The translations under genes and the position numbers were made by a program. Under the pieces are notes generated by a model that did not search any database, was not told where the DNA came from, and saw only the letters and a list, made by a program, of their open reading frames with translations. Source: Ulvibacterium sp965228935 (GTDB taxonomy: Bacteria > Bacteroidota > Bacteroidia > Flavobacteriales > Flavobacteriaceae). Taken from it: DNA of 64,000 nt. The stretch spans positions 2,046,001-2,110,000 of the forward strand of contig NZ_OZ245846.1 in the NCBI RefSeq assembly GCF_965228935.1. Direction: 5' to 3'. The stretch's first letter is position 1, and each line of letters begins with the position of its first letter. Positions 34,601 through 44,900 of this stretch are shown in pieces.

Positions 34601-35662
34601 ATGTTGGATTATATAATTGTGGGTTTAGGCCTTGCCGGGATTTCGTTATGCGAAAGGCTGGAAAGAGCTAATAAGTCCTTCATTGTTATTAGTGATGATT
34701 CACAGACTTCCTCTAGTATTGCAGGCGGACTTTATAATCCTGTAATTCTAAAACGCTTTACACCGGCCTGGAAGGCCCAGGAACAGTTGAGGCTGGCTAT
34801 TCCCTTTTATCAGGGATTGGAAAAGAAATTAAAGGTAAGACTGGATTTTAAGATTCCTGTGCTTAGGCGATTCGCCTCCGTTGAGGAACAAAACCTATGG
34901 TTTGAGGCTGCCGACAAAAAAGGCTTGAGCAATTTTTTGTCCTCAGAGCTTATCCCAAATAGAAACCTTGGAATTAAGGCTCCCTTTGGTTATGGGGAAG
35001 TTTTGCATACCGGTAGGATAGATACGGCAACCTTGTTGAATTCCTATGCCCAATACTTAATGGGACAACGGTTGCTTTTAAAGGAAACCTTTGATCATAG
35101 CGCACTTAAAATTTCGAAAGATCAAGTAGCGTATAAAACCTTGAGGGCAAGACAAATTGTTTTTGCTGAAGGATTTGGGTTAAAACGCAACCCCTATTTT
35201 AAGTACCTGCCACTTAACGGTACCAAAGGGGAACTGCTTACAATAAAAGCTCCCGCTCTAATGGAAAATAGGGTGATAAAGTCGTCCGTATTCATAATCC
35301 CGTTACGCGATAACCAATATCTAGTAGGAGCTACCTACAAATGGAAGGATAAATCCAACAAACCTACCCGGGAAGCAAAATCCGAGCTATTACAAAAATT
35401 GGAGACGTTCCTTACGTGCGATTATGAGGTGATCGATCATGTAGCCGGGATCCGGCCCACGGTAACAGATAGGAGACCTTTGGTAGGCAGGCATCCCAAA
35501 TATGATAATTTATATCTCCTTAATGGTTTTGGATCAAGAGGGGTCATGATCGCACCATTTGCTGCTGAAAGGCTATATACGGCCATTGAAAAAAAGGCAC
35601 CAATACCGGAGGAAATGGACATTTCTCGCTTTACAAGGAAACATTTTGAGTTTTCGGATTAA
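34601..35662 (+). CDS. FAD-dependent oxidoreductase (DAO/MnmC C-domain-like)
   Basis: A 353 aa flavoenzyme of the D-amino-acid oxidase fold. The N-terminal dinucleotide motif is VGLGLAGISLCERLE (about 7-21). The C-terminal FAD-binding end has GIRPTVTDRRPLVGRHP and FGSRGVMIAPFAAERL. The compact size and C-terminal part recall the oxidase half of MnmC and ThiO, but no specific substrate can be assigned. Its last 32 bp overlap the 3' end of the convergent DUF983 gene. Confidence 0.83.
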   Translation: MLDYIIVGLGLAGISLCERLERANKSFIVISDDSQTSSSIAGGLYNPVILKRFTPAWKAQEQLRLAIPFYQGLEKKLKVRLDFKIPVLRRFASVEEQNLWFEAADKKGLSNFLSSELIPNRNLGIKAPFGYGEVLHTGRIDTATLLNSYAQYLMGQRLLLKETFDHSALKISKDQVAYKTLRARQIVFAEGFGLKRNPYFKYLPLNGTKGELLTIKAPALMENRVIKSSVFIIPLRDNQYLVGATYKWKDKSNKPTREAKSELLQKLETFLTCDYEVIDHVAGIRPTVTDRRPLVGRHPKYDNLYLLNGFGSRGVMIAPFAAERLYTAIEKKAPIPEEMDISRFTRKHFEFSD

Positions 35663-36035
35663 CAGCTTCTGCATCATATTTAACAAAGAAGTTTATCCAA
35701 ATATTTCGGGACAATCGTATGATTACAGGTAAAAATAACACCAGCGTCCCTACAATGGCTATAAACGCATTGAGCAGTGATAGGCCAATAAATAAATAGG
35801 AAATAACGAATGCAGCTACGGCAAAAGCGACCCCGACGGCATAACTTACGTACATAGCACCATAGAAAAAAGAAGGCTCCATTTTATATTTAAGGCCACA
35901 GTTTGAGCAGCGTTCGTGCATTTTAAAAAGATTGCCCATACGATAAGGGTTCTTATCCACATACATACTTTCTTGGTGACATCTAGGACAACATCCTGTT
36001 AAAATGCTATAGAGTTTGTTCCCTTTTTTTAACAT
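35631..36035 (-). CDS. DUF983 family membrane protein with zinc ribbon
   Basis: A 134 aa protein. The N-terminal half holds a four-cysteine zinc ribbon (CCPRC then CSNC), followed by two transmembrane segments separated by a short loop. It is of unknown function. I start it at ATG 36035; a TTG two codons upstream (36041) is the alternative. A minus-strand TACCTTTG box at 36052-36059 lies 16 bp before the ATG, so the leader is very short. Convergent 32-bp overlap with the FAD oxidoreductase. Confidence 0.83.
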   Translation of the reverse strand: MLKKGNKLYSILTGCCPRCHQESMYVDKNPYRMGNLFKMHERCSNCGLKYKMEPSFFYGAMYVSYAVGVAFAVAAFVISYLFIGLSLLNAFIAIVGTLVLFLPVIIRLSRNIWINFFVKYDAEAVNPKTQNVSL

Positions 36036-36051
36036 TTGCAAAAGTTTTGGG

Positions 36052-36059
36052 CAAAGGTA
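36052..36059 (-). promoter_or_regulatory. candidate -7 box of the DUF983 gene
   Basis: TACCTTTG on the minus strand fits TAnnTTTG, 16 nt upstream of ATG 36035 and 10 nt upstream of the alternative TTG start. No correctly spaced TTG. Confidence 0.45.
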
Positions 36060-36097
36060 AAGGTTTGCCTATTTCTAAACGTTACAAAAGTCACAAA

Positions 36098-38014
36098 ATG
36101 CTCAATGTCCATAATCTTTCCGTTTCCTTTGGGGGCGAGTACCTATTTAAGCAAGTTTCATTTCGCTTAAATGGAGGAGATAGGGTGGGGCTTATTGGAA
36201 AGAACGGGGCAGGGAAATCCACATTGCTCAAACTGCTCTCCAGGGAGATGTCGTTAGACTCCGGAACAATTGCCGTTGAAAAAAATGTGAAAATTGGTTT
36301 TCTACGACAGGATATCGATTTTGAACAGGGCAGAACGGTTTTAGAGGAGGCGTATCGGGCCTTTGTGGAATTGAAGGCCTTGGAATTGAAGTTGGATGAA
36401 ATAAACCGACAACTTGCAGAACGTACCGATTACGAAAGTGAGGAGTACCATCAACTGATGGTGGATTTGAACGAGGTTACCCATCAATATGATATTTTGG
36501 GCGGGTACAACTATCAAGGCGAAACGGAAAAAATATTGCTGGGCCTTGGGTTTAAACGTGAGGACTTCAATAAAGGAACCGATACTTTTTCCGGCGGGTG
36601 GCGTATGCGGATAGAACTGGCCAAACTCCTGTTGCAGAATAATGATGTACTCTTGTTGGACGAACCTACAAATCATCTGGACATTGAATCCATAATTTGG
36701 TTGGAACAATTCCTCATTAATTATTCCGGCGCCGTTGTAATCGTATCACACGATAAAATGTTTCTGGATACCGTGACCAACAGGACAATTGAGATTTCCT
36801 TAGGGCGTATTTACGATTACAAAAAGCCGTATTCCAAATATTTAAAGCTCCGAGCCGAAATGAAGGAGCAACAACTGAACGCACAAAAAAATCAGGAAAG
36901 GGAAATTCAACAGGCGGAGCGGCTCATTGAAAGATTTAGGGCAAAATCCACAAAAGCTTCTATGGCGCAGTCCCTGATCAAGAAATTGGACAGGATGGAA
37001 CGCATTGAGGTAGATCAAGAGGACAATGCCGTGATGAATGTACGTTTTCCAATTTCAGTGACCCCGGGGAAAGTCGTTGCGGAAATTGCCGGCCTTTCCA
37101 AAAGCTACGGGGACAATCATGTGCTTCAGGGTATAGATCTTTTGATAGAACGGGATAGCAAAACGGCATTTGTAGGCCAAAATGGACAGGGAAAGACCAC
37201 ATTGGCCAAAATCATAGTTGGTGAATTGGCGCATCAAGGCAAGGTTAAGTTGGGGCATAACGTACAGATCGGTTATTTTGCTCAGAACCAGGCCGAATAT
37301 CTGGACGGAAACAAAACTGTTCTGGATACGATGATAGACGCTGCCAATGAGAAGAACAGGAGCAAGGTAAGGGATATCCTGGGCTCTTTTCTATTTAGTG
37401 GCGATGAGGTGGAAAAATATGTAAAGGTACTCTCAGGAGGAGAGCGAAACCGGTTGGCGTTGGCCAAAATGCTACTACGGCCCTTTAATGTGCTGGTAAT
37501 GGACGAACCTACCAATCATTTGGATATCCGATCCAAGAACGTGCTTAAACAGGCTTTACGGAATTTTGAGGGAACCTTGATATTGGTTTCGCATGATAGG
37601 GATTTTTTGCAAGGACTTACCAACAAAGTCTATGAATTCAAGGATAGGAAGATAAAGGAGTATTTGGGCGATATCGATTTTTATTTGGAGCAACGTCAAG
37701 TAGATGATTTTAGGGCTATCGAGAAAAATCAAAATGTAGTAAAAAAAGCTGTAAAGAGCGAAAAGGCGGGAAATTCGTTCAAGGATCAAAAAAAGTTGAA
37801 ATCCTTGAAGAACCGACTCAGTTCCATAGAAAGCAGGATATCCGATTTGGAAAAGGAATTGGCCGAAATCGATCATAACCTACTTATGGATTATGATACG
37901 ACCATAGCGGCCCCCAACTTTTTTGACGATTACCAAAAAAAGAAGAAAACCCTTGAAGAGCTTATGGAGGATTGGGAACAAATTACATTAGCCCTGGATG
38001 AATTATCTTTGTAG
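36098..38014 (+). CDS. ABC-F family ATPase (ribosome-associated or resistance type)
   Basis: A 638 aa soluble protein with two ABC domains and no membrane segments. Walker A motifs are GKNGAGKST and GQNGQGKTT, signatures FSGGWRMR and LSGGERNR, and Walker B LLLDEPTNHLD and LVMDEPTNHLD. A charged inter-domain linker (after the first ABC) and a C-terminal coiled coil are present. ABC-F proteins act on the ribosomal E site. The start is set at ATG 36098, where homology-like sequence (MLNVHNLSVSFGG) begins, rather than at ATG 36047, which adds 17 basic residues. The downstream 172 bp show no clear terminator. Confidence 0.93.
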   Translation: MLNVHNLSVSFGGEYLFKQVSFRLNGGDRVGLIGKNGAGKSTLLKLLSREMSLDSGTIAVEKNVKIGFLRQDIDFEQGRTVLEEAYRAFVELKALELKLDEINRQLAERTDYESEEYHQLMVDLNEVTHQYDILGGYNYQGETEKILLGLGFKREDFNKGTDTFSGGWRMRIELAKLLLQNNDVLLLDEPTNHLDIESIIWLEQFLINYSGAVVIVSHDKMFLDTVTNRTIEISLGRIYDYKKPYSKYLKLRAEMKEQQLNAQKNQEREIQQAERLIERFRAKSTKASMAQSLIKKLDRMERIEVDQEDNAVMNVRFPISVTPGKVVAEIAGLSKSYGDNHVLQGIDLLIERDSKTAFVGQNGQGKTTLAKIIVGELAHQGKVKLGHNVQIGYFAQNQAEYLDGNKTVLDTMIDAANEKNRSKVRDILGSFLFSGDEVEKYVKVLSGGERNRLALAKMLLRPFNVLVMDEPTNHLDIRSKNVLKQALRNFEGTLILVSHDRDFLQGLTNKVYEFKDRKIKEYLGDIDFYLEQRQVDDFRAIEKNQNVVKKAVKSEKAGNSFKDQKKLKSLKNRLSSIESRISDLEKELAEIDHNLLMDYDTTIAAPNFFDDYQKKKKTLEELMEDWEQITLALDELSL

Positions 38015-38186
38015 GAAAATTTCTTTGCCCACTTCATTTCAGTACACCACAAAATAACGCGCTTTCACAACAAAATAGGGCGTTTCATCGATATTTTTTG
38101 CTTTTTATCCCCTATTAAGGTTACTTTGTAGGGTAATTCTTTATTTCATAAGTCTAAATCTTACTGTCTATTCATATAATTGACAA

Positions 38187-39068
38187 ATGATGAAAAAGCT
38201 AATTTGCTTGTTGACGATAACCTTACTAAGCGCGAATGTAATCTTTGCCGAGGTAACGCGTAAAGAGAAAAAGGCGCTGATAGATTTGTATGAGAGTACC
38301 AACGGTAGGGAATGGATAAAAAAGTGGAATTTGGAGGAACCCGTATCCAATTGGCGGGGCGTAAAAGTGGAGAAGGGCCACGTAATCGAAATAAACCTAT
38401 TTCGAAATAATCTGAAAGGCGTTATTCCAGAGAGCATAGGGGATTTGGGCCATCTTAGGATTCTTAACCTGGCATTCAATACCATTACCGGGGAATTACC
38501 CGCTACCATAGTCTCACTTGGTCAATTAAGGATATTGAAATTGGAAATGAACAGAATTAAGGGAGAACTTCCCGAAACCATTGGTAAAATGGAAAACTTG
38601 GAAGAGATTAGCCTGTTCAACAATTTTTTCACGGGAAGTATTCCAGAAAGTATAGGAAGTATCAAGAACCTAAAAATACTTAACCTTTCCAGTAATAATA
38701 TCAAGGGAAGGATTCCAAACGCCTTGGGAGATTTGACCCAGTTGGAAAGTTTGGGTCTTTTCGAAAATGCCTTGGAAGGAAGTATCCCCCGGGAAATTGG
38801 AAAATTGGTAAAAATGAAGGAACTGGTATTGGCCAATAATCAATTGGCAGGTGAAATTCCTGCAGAGTTTGCCCAATTGGCCAGTCTCGAAATATTCCAG
38901 ATTCAAAATAACAAGTTCGATTCTTTCGAAAATCTACAAATGATGGATTCCCGCCAATTTCTGGTATTCGATTATGACAAGGAAGAATTCGACCCCAATT
39001 TTAAGGACATCAATTTTAAAAAGACAAGAATGGCAGATACGAAATTTGAAGATGTTGAGGATGATTAG
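38187..39068 (+). CDS. exported leucine-rich-repeat protein (first of a tandem pair)
   Basis: A 293 aa protein with signal peptide (about 1-22, ending IFAE). An N-terminal cap (ALIDLYESTNGREW..KWN..W.GV) is of the plant-type LRR N-cap kind. About seven 24-residue repeats of the form LxxLxxLxLxxNxxxGxIPxxIG follow. The C-terminal tail is acidic (FEDVEDD) and no T9SS C-terminal domain is seen. It is a paralogue of the next gene. Such secreted LRR proteins usually mediate binding; the ligand is unknown. ATG 38190 is an equally possible start. Confidence 0.87.
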   Translation: MMKKLICLLTITLLSANVIFAEVTRKEKKALIDLYESTNGREWIKKWNLEEPVSNWRGVKVEKGHVIEINLFRNNLKGVIPESIGDLGHLRILNLAFNTITGELPATIVSLGQLRILKLEMNRIKGELPETIGKMENLEEISLFNNFFTGSIPESIGSIKNLKILNLSSNNIKGRIPNALGDLTQLESLGLFENALEGSIPREIGKLVKMKELVLANNQLAGEIPAEFAQLASLEIFQIQNNKFDSFENLQMMDSRQFLVFDYDKEEFDPNFKDINFKKTRMADTKFEDVEDD

Positions 39069-39101
39069 TGATTTATAATTTTTTAATTAGTTAGTTTGGT
39101 T

Positions 39102-39130
39102 AAAGGGATGCAAGGTTGCATCCCTTTTTT
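39102..39130 (+). terminator. intrinsic terminator after the first LRR gene
   Basis: GGGATGCA (39105-39112) pairs with TGCATCCC (39117-39124) around AGGT and is followed by T6. It separates the two LRR genes into different transcripts. Confidence 0.88.
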
Positions 39131-39297
39131 GGTCAAGGGTTGTTTGGATACTACAATAACATAAGAAATTGAGGAAAAAAACGTTACAAACATACGGTGC
39201 AACGAATAAATACAATATGTGTTTGATAAATCTTGGCAGATAAATATGAATAGTACCCAAGATATTTTACAATAATCAACCCTAAATCCTTATAATT

Positions 39298-40176
39298 ATG
39301 AATAAAAAACTACTGTATGTTACCTTCCTTTTCTTTCTGCTATTTCAAACTTTTGGGATAGCACAAATTCCTGAAAGCGAAAAATCGGCCCTTGTAGACC
39401 TTTACCAAGCTACAAATGGGGACTCTTGGAGTATCAAATGGAACCTAAAATCGGATGTCCGTCAATGGTACGGTGTGGATATCATGGAGGGCCACGTAGT
39501 TGGTCTTAACCTGTATAAAAATAACTTGGCCGGGAAGATCCCATCAAGTTTAAAAAATCTAAAAAGGCTTGAAGTACTTGATCTGGCATTCAATGCCTTG
39601 GAAGGAGAGTTGCCGACCGAATTGGCCGAACTTGCCGCGCTAAAGGTCTTAAAGCTTGAAATGAACAGCTTAAAAGGCGAGATTCCACAAAGCTTTACCG
39701 CAATGTCAAATTTGGAAGAGCTTATCCTATTTGATAATAAGCTCGGAGGAATCATTCCAAAGCGCATTGGAGCGATAAAAAAGCTTAAGATTCTTGATCT
39801 TTCCAATAACTATTTGCAAGGTAGTCTGCCCGAAAGTATCGGGGAACTTTCGGATTTGACAAACTTAGGGCTTTCCGGTAATAAGTTGGAAGGTGAAATA
39901 AGTACTGGTTTTGGTAATATGCAAAACCTATCCGAGCTGTTGTTGGCCTTTAATGACTTTCAGGGAACCGTTCCCAAGGGTATCGATGCTTTGCCCTACC
40001 TGGAACTGGTCCAACTCCAGGGAAACAATTTCACTTCCTTCGAAAATCTTCAGAACCTGCAGAGCAAGAACCTTCTTGTATTTGACACCGATGACCTAAA
40101 GCTAAACCTTAAATATCGAGAATTGTTCGACATTGAGGCACCAGTGGCCAATACAGAATTTGAGGATGAGGATTAA
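39298..40176 (+). CDS. exported leucine-rich-repeat protein (second of a tandem pair)
   Basis: A 292 aa protein with signal peptide (about 1-23), the same N-cap (ALVDLYQATNGDSW..KWNL..W.GV), about seven LRRs and the same C-terminal segment (FxSFENLQ, then a hydrophobic LLVFD strand and an acidic end FEDED) as the preceding gene. The close match in length and domain layout shows tandem duplication with divergence of the repeat surfaces. The cap Cys residues of eukaryotic LRR proteins are absent. Confidence 0.87.
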   Translation: MNKKLLYVTFLFFLLFQTFGIAQIPESEKSALVDLYQATNGDSWSIKWNLKSDVRQWYGVDIMEGHVVGLNLYKNNLAGKIPSSLKNLKRLEVLDLAFNALEGELPTELAELAALKVLKLEMNSLKGEIPQSFTAMSNLEELILFDNKLGGIIPKRIGAIKKLKILDLSNNYLQGSLPESIGELSDLTNLGLSGNKLEGEISTGFGNMQNLSELLLAFNDFQGTVPKGIDALPYLELVQLQGNNFTSFENLQNLQSKNLLVFDTDDLKLNLKYRELFDIEAPVANTEFEDED

Positions 40177-40201
40177 GCGATAGACCCTCCACAGAATACC
40201 A

Positions 40202-40229
40202 AAAAGGGGATGTGAAAGCATCCCCTTTT
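40202..40229 (+). terminator. intrinsic terminator after the second LRR gene
   Basis: AAAAGGGGATG (40202-40212) pairs with CATCCCCTTTT (40219-40229) around TGAAAG. The U-tract is formed by the end of the right arm and is short. Confidence 0.8.
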
Positions 40230-40282
40230 GCATGTTTAACAAATTCAGTTTACCCCTAAACAGATTTTAATATATCTTTAAC

Positions 40283-40304
40283 ATTAGTTGCGTATGCAAC
40301 TAAT
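40283..40304. promoter_or_regulatory. palindromic operator of the MarR-RND operon
   Basis: ATTAGTTGC and GCAACTAAT are perfect 9-bp inverted arms around GTAT, 22 bp upstream of the MarR start. Size, symmetry and position fit the site of a dimeric MarR regulator, so autoregulation of the efflux operon is likely. Confidence 0.8.
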
Positions 40305-40326
40305 CCTTTTTCTATAGCTTAGCCAC

Positions 40327-40800
40327 GTGAAAACCAAAGTGGTACCAGATCTTGATGCTTCCCTGGCGCCCTGGATAGGGAAGACCTCAAAAATTGTGGA
40401 TTATTATCTGCAGGATGCTTTGCAACAACATGGTTTTATACTTACCAAGGAACAGTTTGTCGTACTAAAAAAACTCAATGCAAAGGATGGCCTAAATCAA
40501 AATGAATTGGCATCCCTACTCTATCGGGACAAATCGACAATGGCACGGCTCTTGGCAAAAATGGAGGAAAGAGGCTTGGTAAGAAGGGAACAAAGCAATA
40601 AGGATAAGCGGATAAACAAAATATATATCACTGAAAAGGGCAAACTTACTTTTGACAAGACCATCCCTGTGGTTACTCGGATGATCAATGTTCTTGAACG
40701 CAACATCACCCAAACGGAGAAGGAACAGATAATAAACATTCTCAAAAAGGTACAGTCCAACCTAAAACATAAATCGGCGCTGCCATTAGAACAACCATGA
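40327..40800 (+). CDS. MarR family transcriptional regulator
   Basis: A 157 aa winged-helix protein. The helix-turn-helix and wing region includes LNQNELASLLYRDKSTMARLLAKMEERGLVRRE and ending KRINKIYITEKG, with the dimerisation helices at both ends. The start is GTG at 40327; an in-frame TAG four codons upstream rules out an earlier start. Its stop overlaps the ATG of the adaptor gene (ATGA), so it is the first gene of the efflux operon and probably represses it through the palindrome upstream. Confidence 0.93.
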   Translation: MKTKVVPDLDASLAPWIGKTSKIVDYYLQDALQQHGFILTKEQFVVLKKLNAKDGLNQNELASLLYRDKSTMARLLAKMEERGLVRREQSNKDKRINKIYITEKGKLTFDKTIPVVTRMINVLERNITQTEKEQIINILKKVQSNLKHKSALPLEQP

Positions 40801-41927
40801 GAAAGATTATTTTATCCATATTGGGGCTTGTGATTATTGCATTGGCCATTTTTTTGGCCAAGATAATTGTGGATAGCAAAAAAAGTTATCGGCCCCAGGC
40901 GCAAAAAGTGGTAAAGACCGTTTTCACCCAAGTGGTGAAAAATGGTACCGTTCCAATAGTCGTGCCCGCCAATGGTAATTTAGTAGCTAAAAATCGGGTG
41001 GAACTCTATTCTGAGGTTCAAGGTGTTTTTAGGGGTGGAAACAAATTGTTCAGGCCAGGTCAGACTTATCCGAGAGGTGGAACCATTATAAAAATAGATT
41101 CCGATGAGTATGCCGCAAGTGTAAGAAGTGCCAAAAGCAATCTCTTTAATTTGATTACTTCCGTAATGCCCGATTTGCGATTGGATTATCCGGAGGCCTT
41201 TTCCAAATGGCAGGCCTATCTCAATGATTTTGATATGTCCAAAAATACTCCCCCGTTACCGGAAATGGATTCGGACAAGGAGAAATTTTTTATTTCCGGT
41301 CGTGGGATACTTACGTCGTATTACAATATCAAAAACCTGGAACAGCGTTTGTCCAAATATCGTATTCAAGCTCCTTTTGATGGGGTGTTGACCGAAACCT
41401 TGGTCACCGAGGGAACCTTGGTCCGATCCGGACAAAAACTAGGGGAATTCATCAAGACGGGAATATATGAACTTGAGGTTTCGGTAAGCAAAACCTATAG
41501 CGACTTGCTTAAGGTCGGGGAGCGGGTGGAGCTCAATGACTTGGATAAAACCAGGACGTATACCGGTAAGGTTACCCGTATCAATGCGAGGGTAGATCAA
41601 ACTTCCCAAACGATTAAGGCGTTCATAGAAGTAGCGGATGAAACGCTACGTGAAGGGATGTACCTGGAAGCCAATCTTCAGGCAAAGGAAGAGGAGAACG
41701 CCATTGAGATCGATAGAAGTCTCCTATTGGAAAACGATAAAATTTTTGTGGTCAGGGACTCTATTTTAGACTTGATAGATGTAAGACCGGTATATTTTAC
41801 GGATAAGAGGGTAGTGCTCAAGGACATTCCTGATGGTACCAATATTATGGCCAAGCCCCTAATAGGGGCCTATACCGGGATGGCCGTAAAGGTTTTTGAG
41901 GACAAATCCGATAACAAGAAGGGATAA
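40797..41927 (+). CDS. RND efflux periplasmic adaptor (HlyD/MFP family)
   Basis: A 376 aa adaptor linking the inner-membrane RND pump to the TolC channel. It has an N-terminal membrane anchor (about 4-24) and no lipobox. Two lipoyl half-motifs (VVPANGNLVAKNRVELYSEV and YRIQAPFDGVLTE) flank a short helical hairpin, and a beta-barrel/MP domain follows. The hairpin is shorter than in AcrA. It overlaps both neighbours by 4 and 1 bp. Confidence 0.93.
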   Translation: MRKIILSILGLVIIALAIFLAKIIVDSKKSYRPQAQKVVKTVFTQVVKNGTVPIVVPANGNLVAKNRVELYSEVQGVFRGGNKLFRPGQTYPRGGTIIKIDSDEYAASVRSAKSNLFNLITSVMPDLRLDYPEAFSKWQAYLNDFDMSKNTPPLPEMDSDKEKFFISGRGILTSYYNIKNLEQRLSKYRIQAPFDGVLTETLVTEGTLVRSGQKLGEFIKTGIYELEVSVSKTYSDLLKVGERVELNDLDKTRTYTGKVTRINARVDQTSQTIKAFIEVADETLREGMYLEANLQAKEEENAIEIDRSLLLENDKIFVVRDSILDLIDVRPVYFTDKRVVLKDIPDGTNIMAKPLIGAYTGMAVKVFEDKSDNKKG

Positions 41928-44900
41928 TGCGAAAGATTATAGAGTATTTTATTAAGTACCATGTCGCGGTAAATGTGATTGTGCTTGCCTTCATAATTTT
42001 CGGGGTAGTAGGCGCTTCCTTATTGAAGTCCTCCTTTTTTCCGCTGACCGATTCAAAGAACATTCTTATAACCATTACATATCCCGGGGCTTCGCCCCAA
42101 GAGGTAGAGGAGGGCATTGTTCTTAAGATTGAAGATAATCTCAAAGGGCTGGAGGGGGTAGACCGTGTTACCTCCACCTCCAGGGAAAATAATGGAAGTA
42201 TCAACGTGGAGATCGAGAAGGGCAGGGATATCGACTTCATGCTTCTCGAAGTAAAAAACGCAGTGGATCGGGTACCTACTTTTCCTACTGGAATGGAACC
42301 CTTGATCGTTGCAAAATTGGAGGCGGTAAGGCCTACGATAAGCTTCGCCGTAAGCGGAAAGGAAGTGCCCTTGGCTACATTAAAGCAGATCGGGAGGCAA
42401 ATAGAGAACGATATCCGGGCTATTGACGGTATTTCCCAAATAGATATTACGGGCTATCCCGATGAGGAAATTGAAATTGCGGTAAATGAAAATAGTCTTT
42501 TGGCCTATGACCTTTCTTTTCAGGAAGTGGCCCAGGCGGTGGGCAATGCCAACATATTGGTGACTGGGGGAACCATAAAGACCAATGCCGAAGAATATCT
42601 GATACGTGCAAAGAATCGTTCCTATTATGCCAACGAGCTTTCCAACATCGTTGTTAGGGCAGATGCTTCTGGGCAGACGGTTCGTCTAAAGGACGTGTCC
42701 CAAATTAGGGATAGGTTTTCGGAAACCCCCAATACGGCTTATTTTAACGGGAATCTCTCGGTTAATGTAACCATTACCAGTACCAATACGGAGGATTTGA
42801 TAGGATCTGCAGAAAAGGTAAAGGAATATATAGCGGACTTCAATCAAAAATATGAAAATGTACAATTGGATGTAGTACGGGATCTTTCCACTACTTTGGT
42901 GCAAAGAACCCAGTTATTGAGCGAAAATGCCATATTGGGAACCATACTTGTACTTACCTTTCTTTCATTGTTCCTGAATACGCGTTTGGCCTTTTGGGTG
43001 GCTTTTGGCCTTCCCATATCCTTTCTGGGGATGTTCATTTTTGCCGGTTTTTTTGATGTGACCATAAACGTACTTTCCCTTTTTGGAATGATTATCGTCA
43101 TCGGTATTTTGGTAGATGATGGTATTGTGATCGCCGAGAACATTTACCAGCATTATGAAAAAGGAAAATCACCGGTACAGGCGGCCGTGGATGGCACCAT
43201 GGAGGTTATTCCTCCTATCGTTTCAGCGATTGTTACCACGGTATTGGCCTTCTCCATCTTTTTGTTCTTGGACGGCCGTATTGGGGATTTCTTTGGGGAG
43301 GTTTCGGTAATCGTTCTTCTTACCTTGGTGGTCTCCTTAATCGAGGCGCTGATTATTTTACCCGCCCACTTGGCACATTCCAAGGCATTGCGCCCTCCTA
43401 CCGGAGAACCAAAAAATGGCATAGCCAGGGCCTTTGCAAAGCTTAGGGGTATCAATCGATCTGGGGATCGTGCCATGGCCTGGATGCGGGACAATATGTA
43501 CAGCCCTTCCCTGAAATTTGCATTGAAGTATAAATTATTGACGTTTTCCTTTTTCGCCATGGCCTTGATTCTGACCTTCGGTTCCATTGGAGGTGGCATA
43601 ATACGAACGGCATTTTTTCCGCGTATTGCCAGTGATAGGGCCCAGGTAGAGCTTTTGATGCCTAATGGTACCAACGAAAAAGTAACGGACTCCATCATTA
43701 GTCTGATCGAGGAAAAATCCAAGATCGTAAACCAGGAACTGACCGAAAAATATTTAAAAGGTACGGGAAAGGAGCTTTTTGAAAATGTAATCAAGGAGAT
43801 AGGGCCGGGTTCGTCCTCGGCAACCTTGACCATTAACATGTTGCCGGGTGAGGAACGTCCGGACGCGATACGTTCGGATTTGGTCACCAATAGATTACGG
43901 GAGTTGGTAGGGCCTGTAATAGGGGTAGAAAGCCTTATTTATGGATCGGGCAGCAATTTTGGAGGTGACCCCGTATCAGTTTCGCTTTTGGGAAATAACA
44001 TTCAGGAACTCAAAGCAGCAAAACAGGAACTTAAGGCTTCGATGTTAAGTAATAGCGCCTTAAAAGACATTTCCGACAATGACCCTGCGGGCATTAAGGA
44101 AATCCGATTGGAGCTTAAGGAAAATGCTTATCTCTTAGGATTAGATCTAAGGATGATAATGGATCAGGTGCGTGCCGGTTTTTTTGGCGCGCAGGCACAG
44201 CGTTTCCAAAGAGGTCAGGACGAGATAAGGGTTTGGGTGCGCTACGATCGCGAGAACCGTTCCTCTATTGCGGATTTGGATGAAATGCGAATTGTAACCC
44301 CTTCCGGGGATAGAATCCCTCTACGGGAAATCGCCAATTACAGCATAGAACGCGGAGACGTGGCCATAAACCGTTTGGAGGGCCAAAGGGAAATACAGAT
44401 TTCGGCCGATTTAAAAGATCCAAAGGCGACCAGCCCTGTAGATGTCATGAACGAGATCAGGACGGTTATCATGCCCGAAATTCAATCAAAATACCCTACC
44501 GTAAGTGCATCTTACGAAGGGCAGAATCGGGAACGGAACAAACTGTTCGATTCCCTGAATTTGGTAGGCTTGTCCGTTTTGGGCCTAATTTACATCACCA
44601 TCGCCTTTACATTTAGAAGCTTTAGTCAGCCCTTAATGCTCCTTTTGCTGGTACCTTTTAGTCTTACGGCCGTGGCATGGGGGCACTGGATCCATGATTT
44701 CCCTATAAACATACTTTCCATGTTGGGAATCATTGCGTTGATTGGGATCATGGTCAACGATGGGCTGGTACTTATTGGTAAATTCAATGGTAATCTTAGG
44801 CTGGGAATGTCCTTTGATGATGCCATATATGAAGCCGGACGTTCACGTTTTAGGGCAATTTTCCTTACCTCGATTACTACCATAGCCGGGTTGGCTCCCC

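Noticed and set aside
36047..36097. Earlier start for the ABC-F gene at ATG 36047
   Set aside because: The extra 17 residues are basic and unlike the family start, which begins at ATG 36098.
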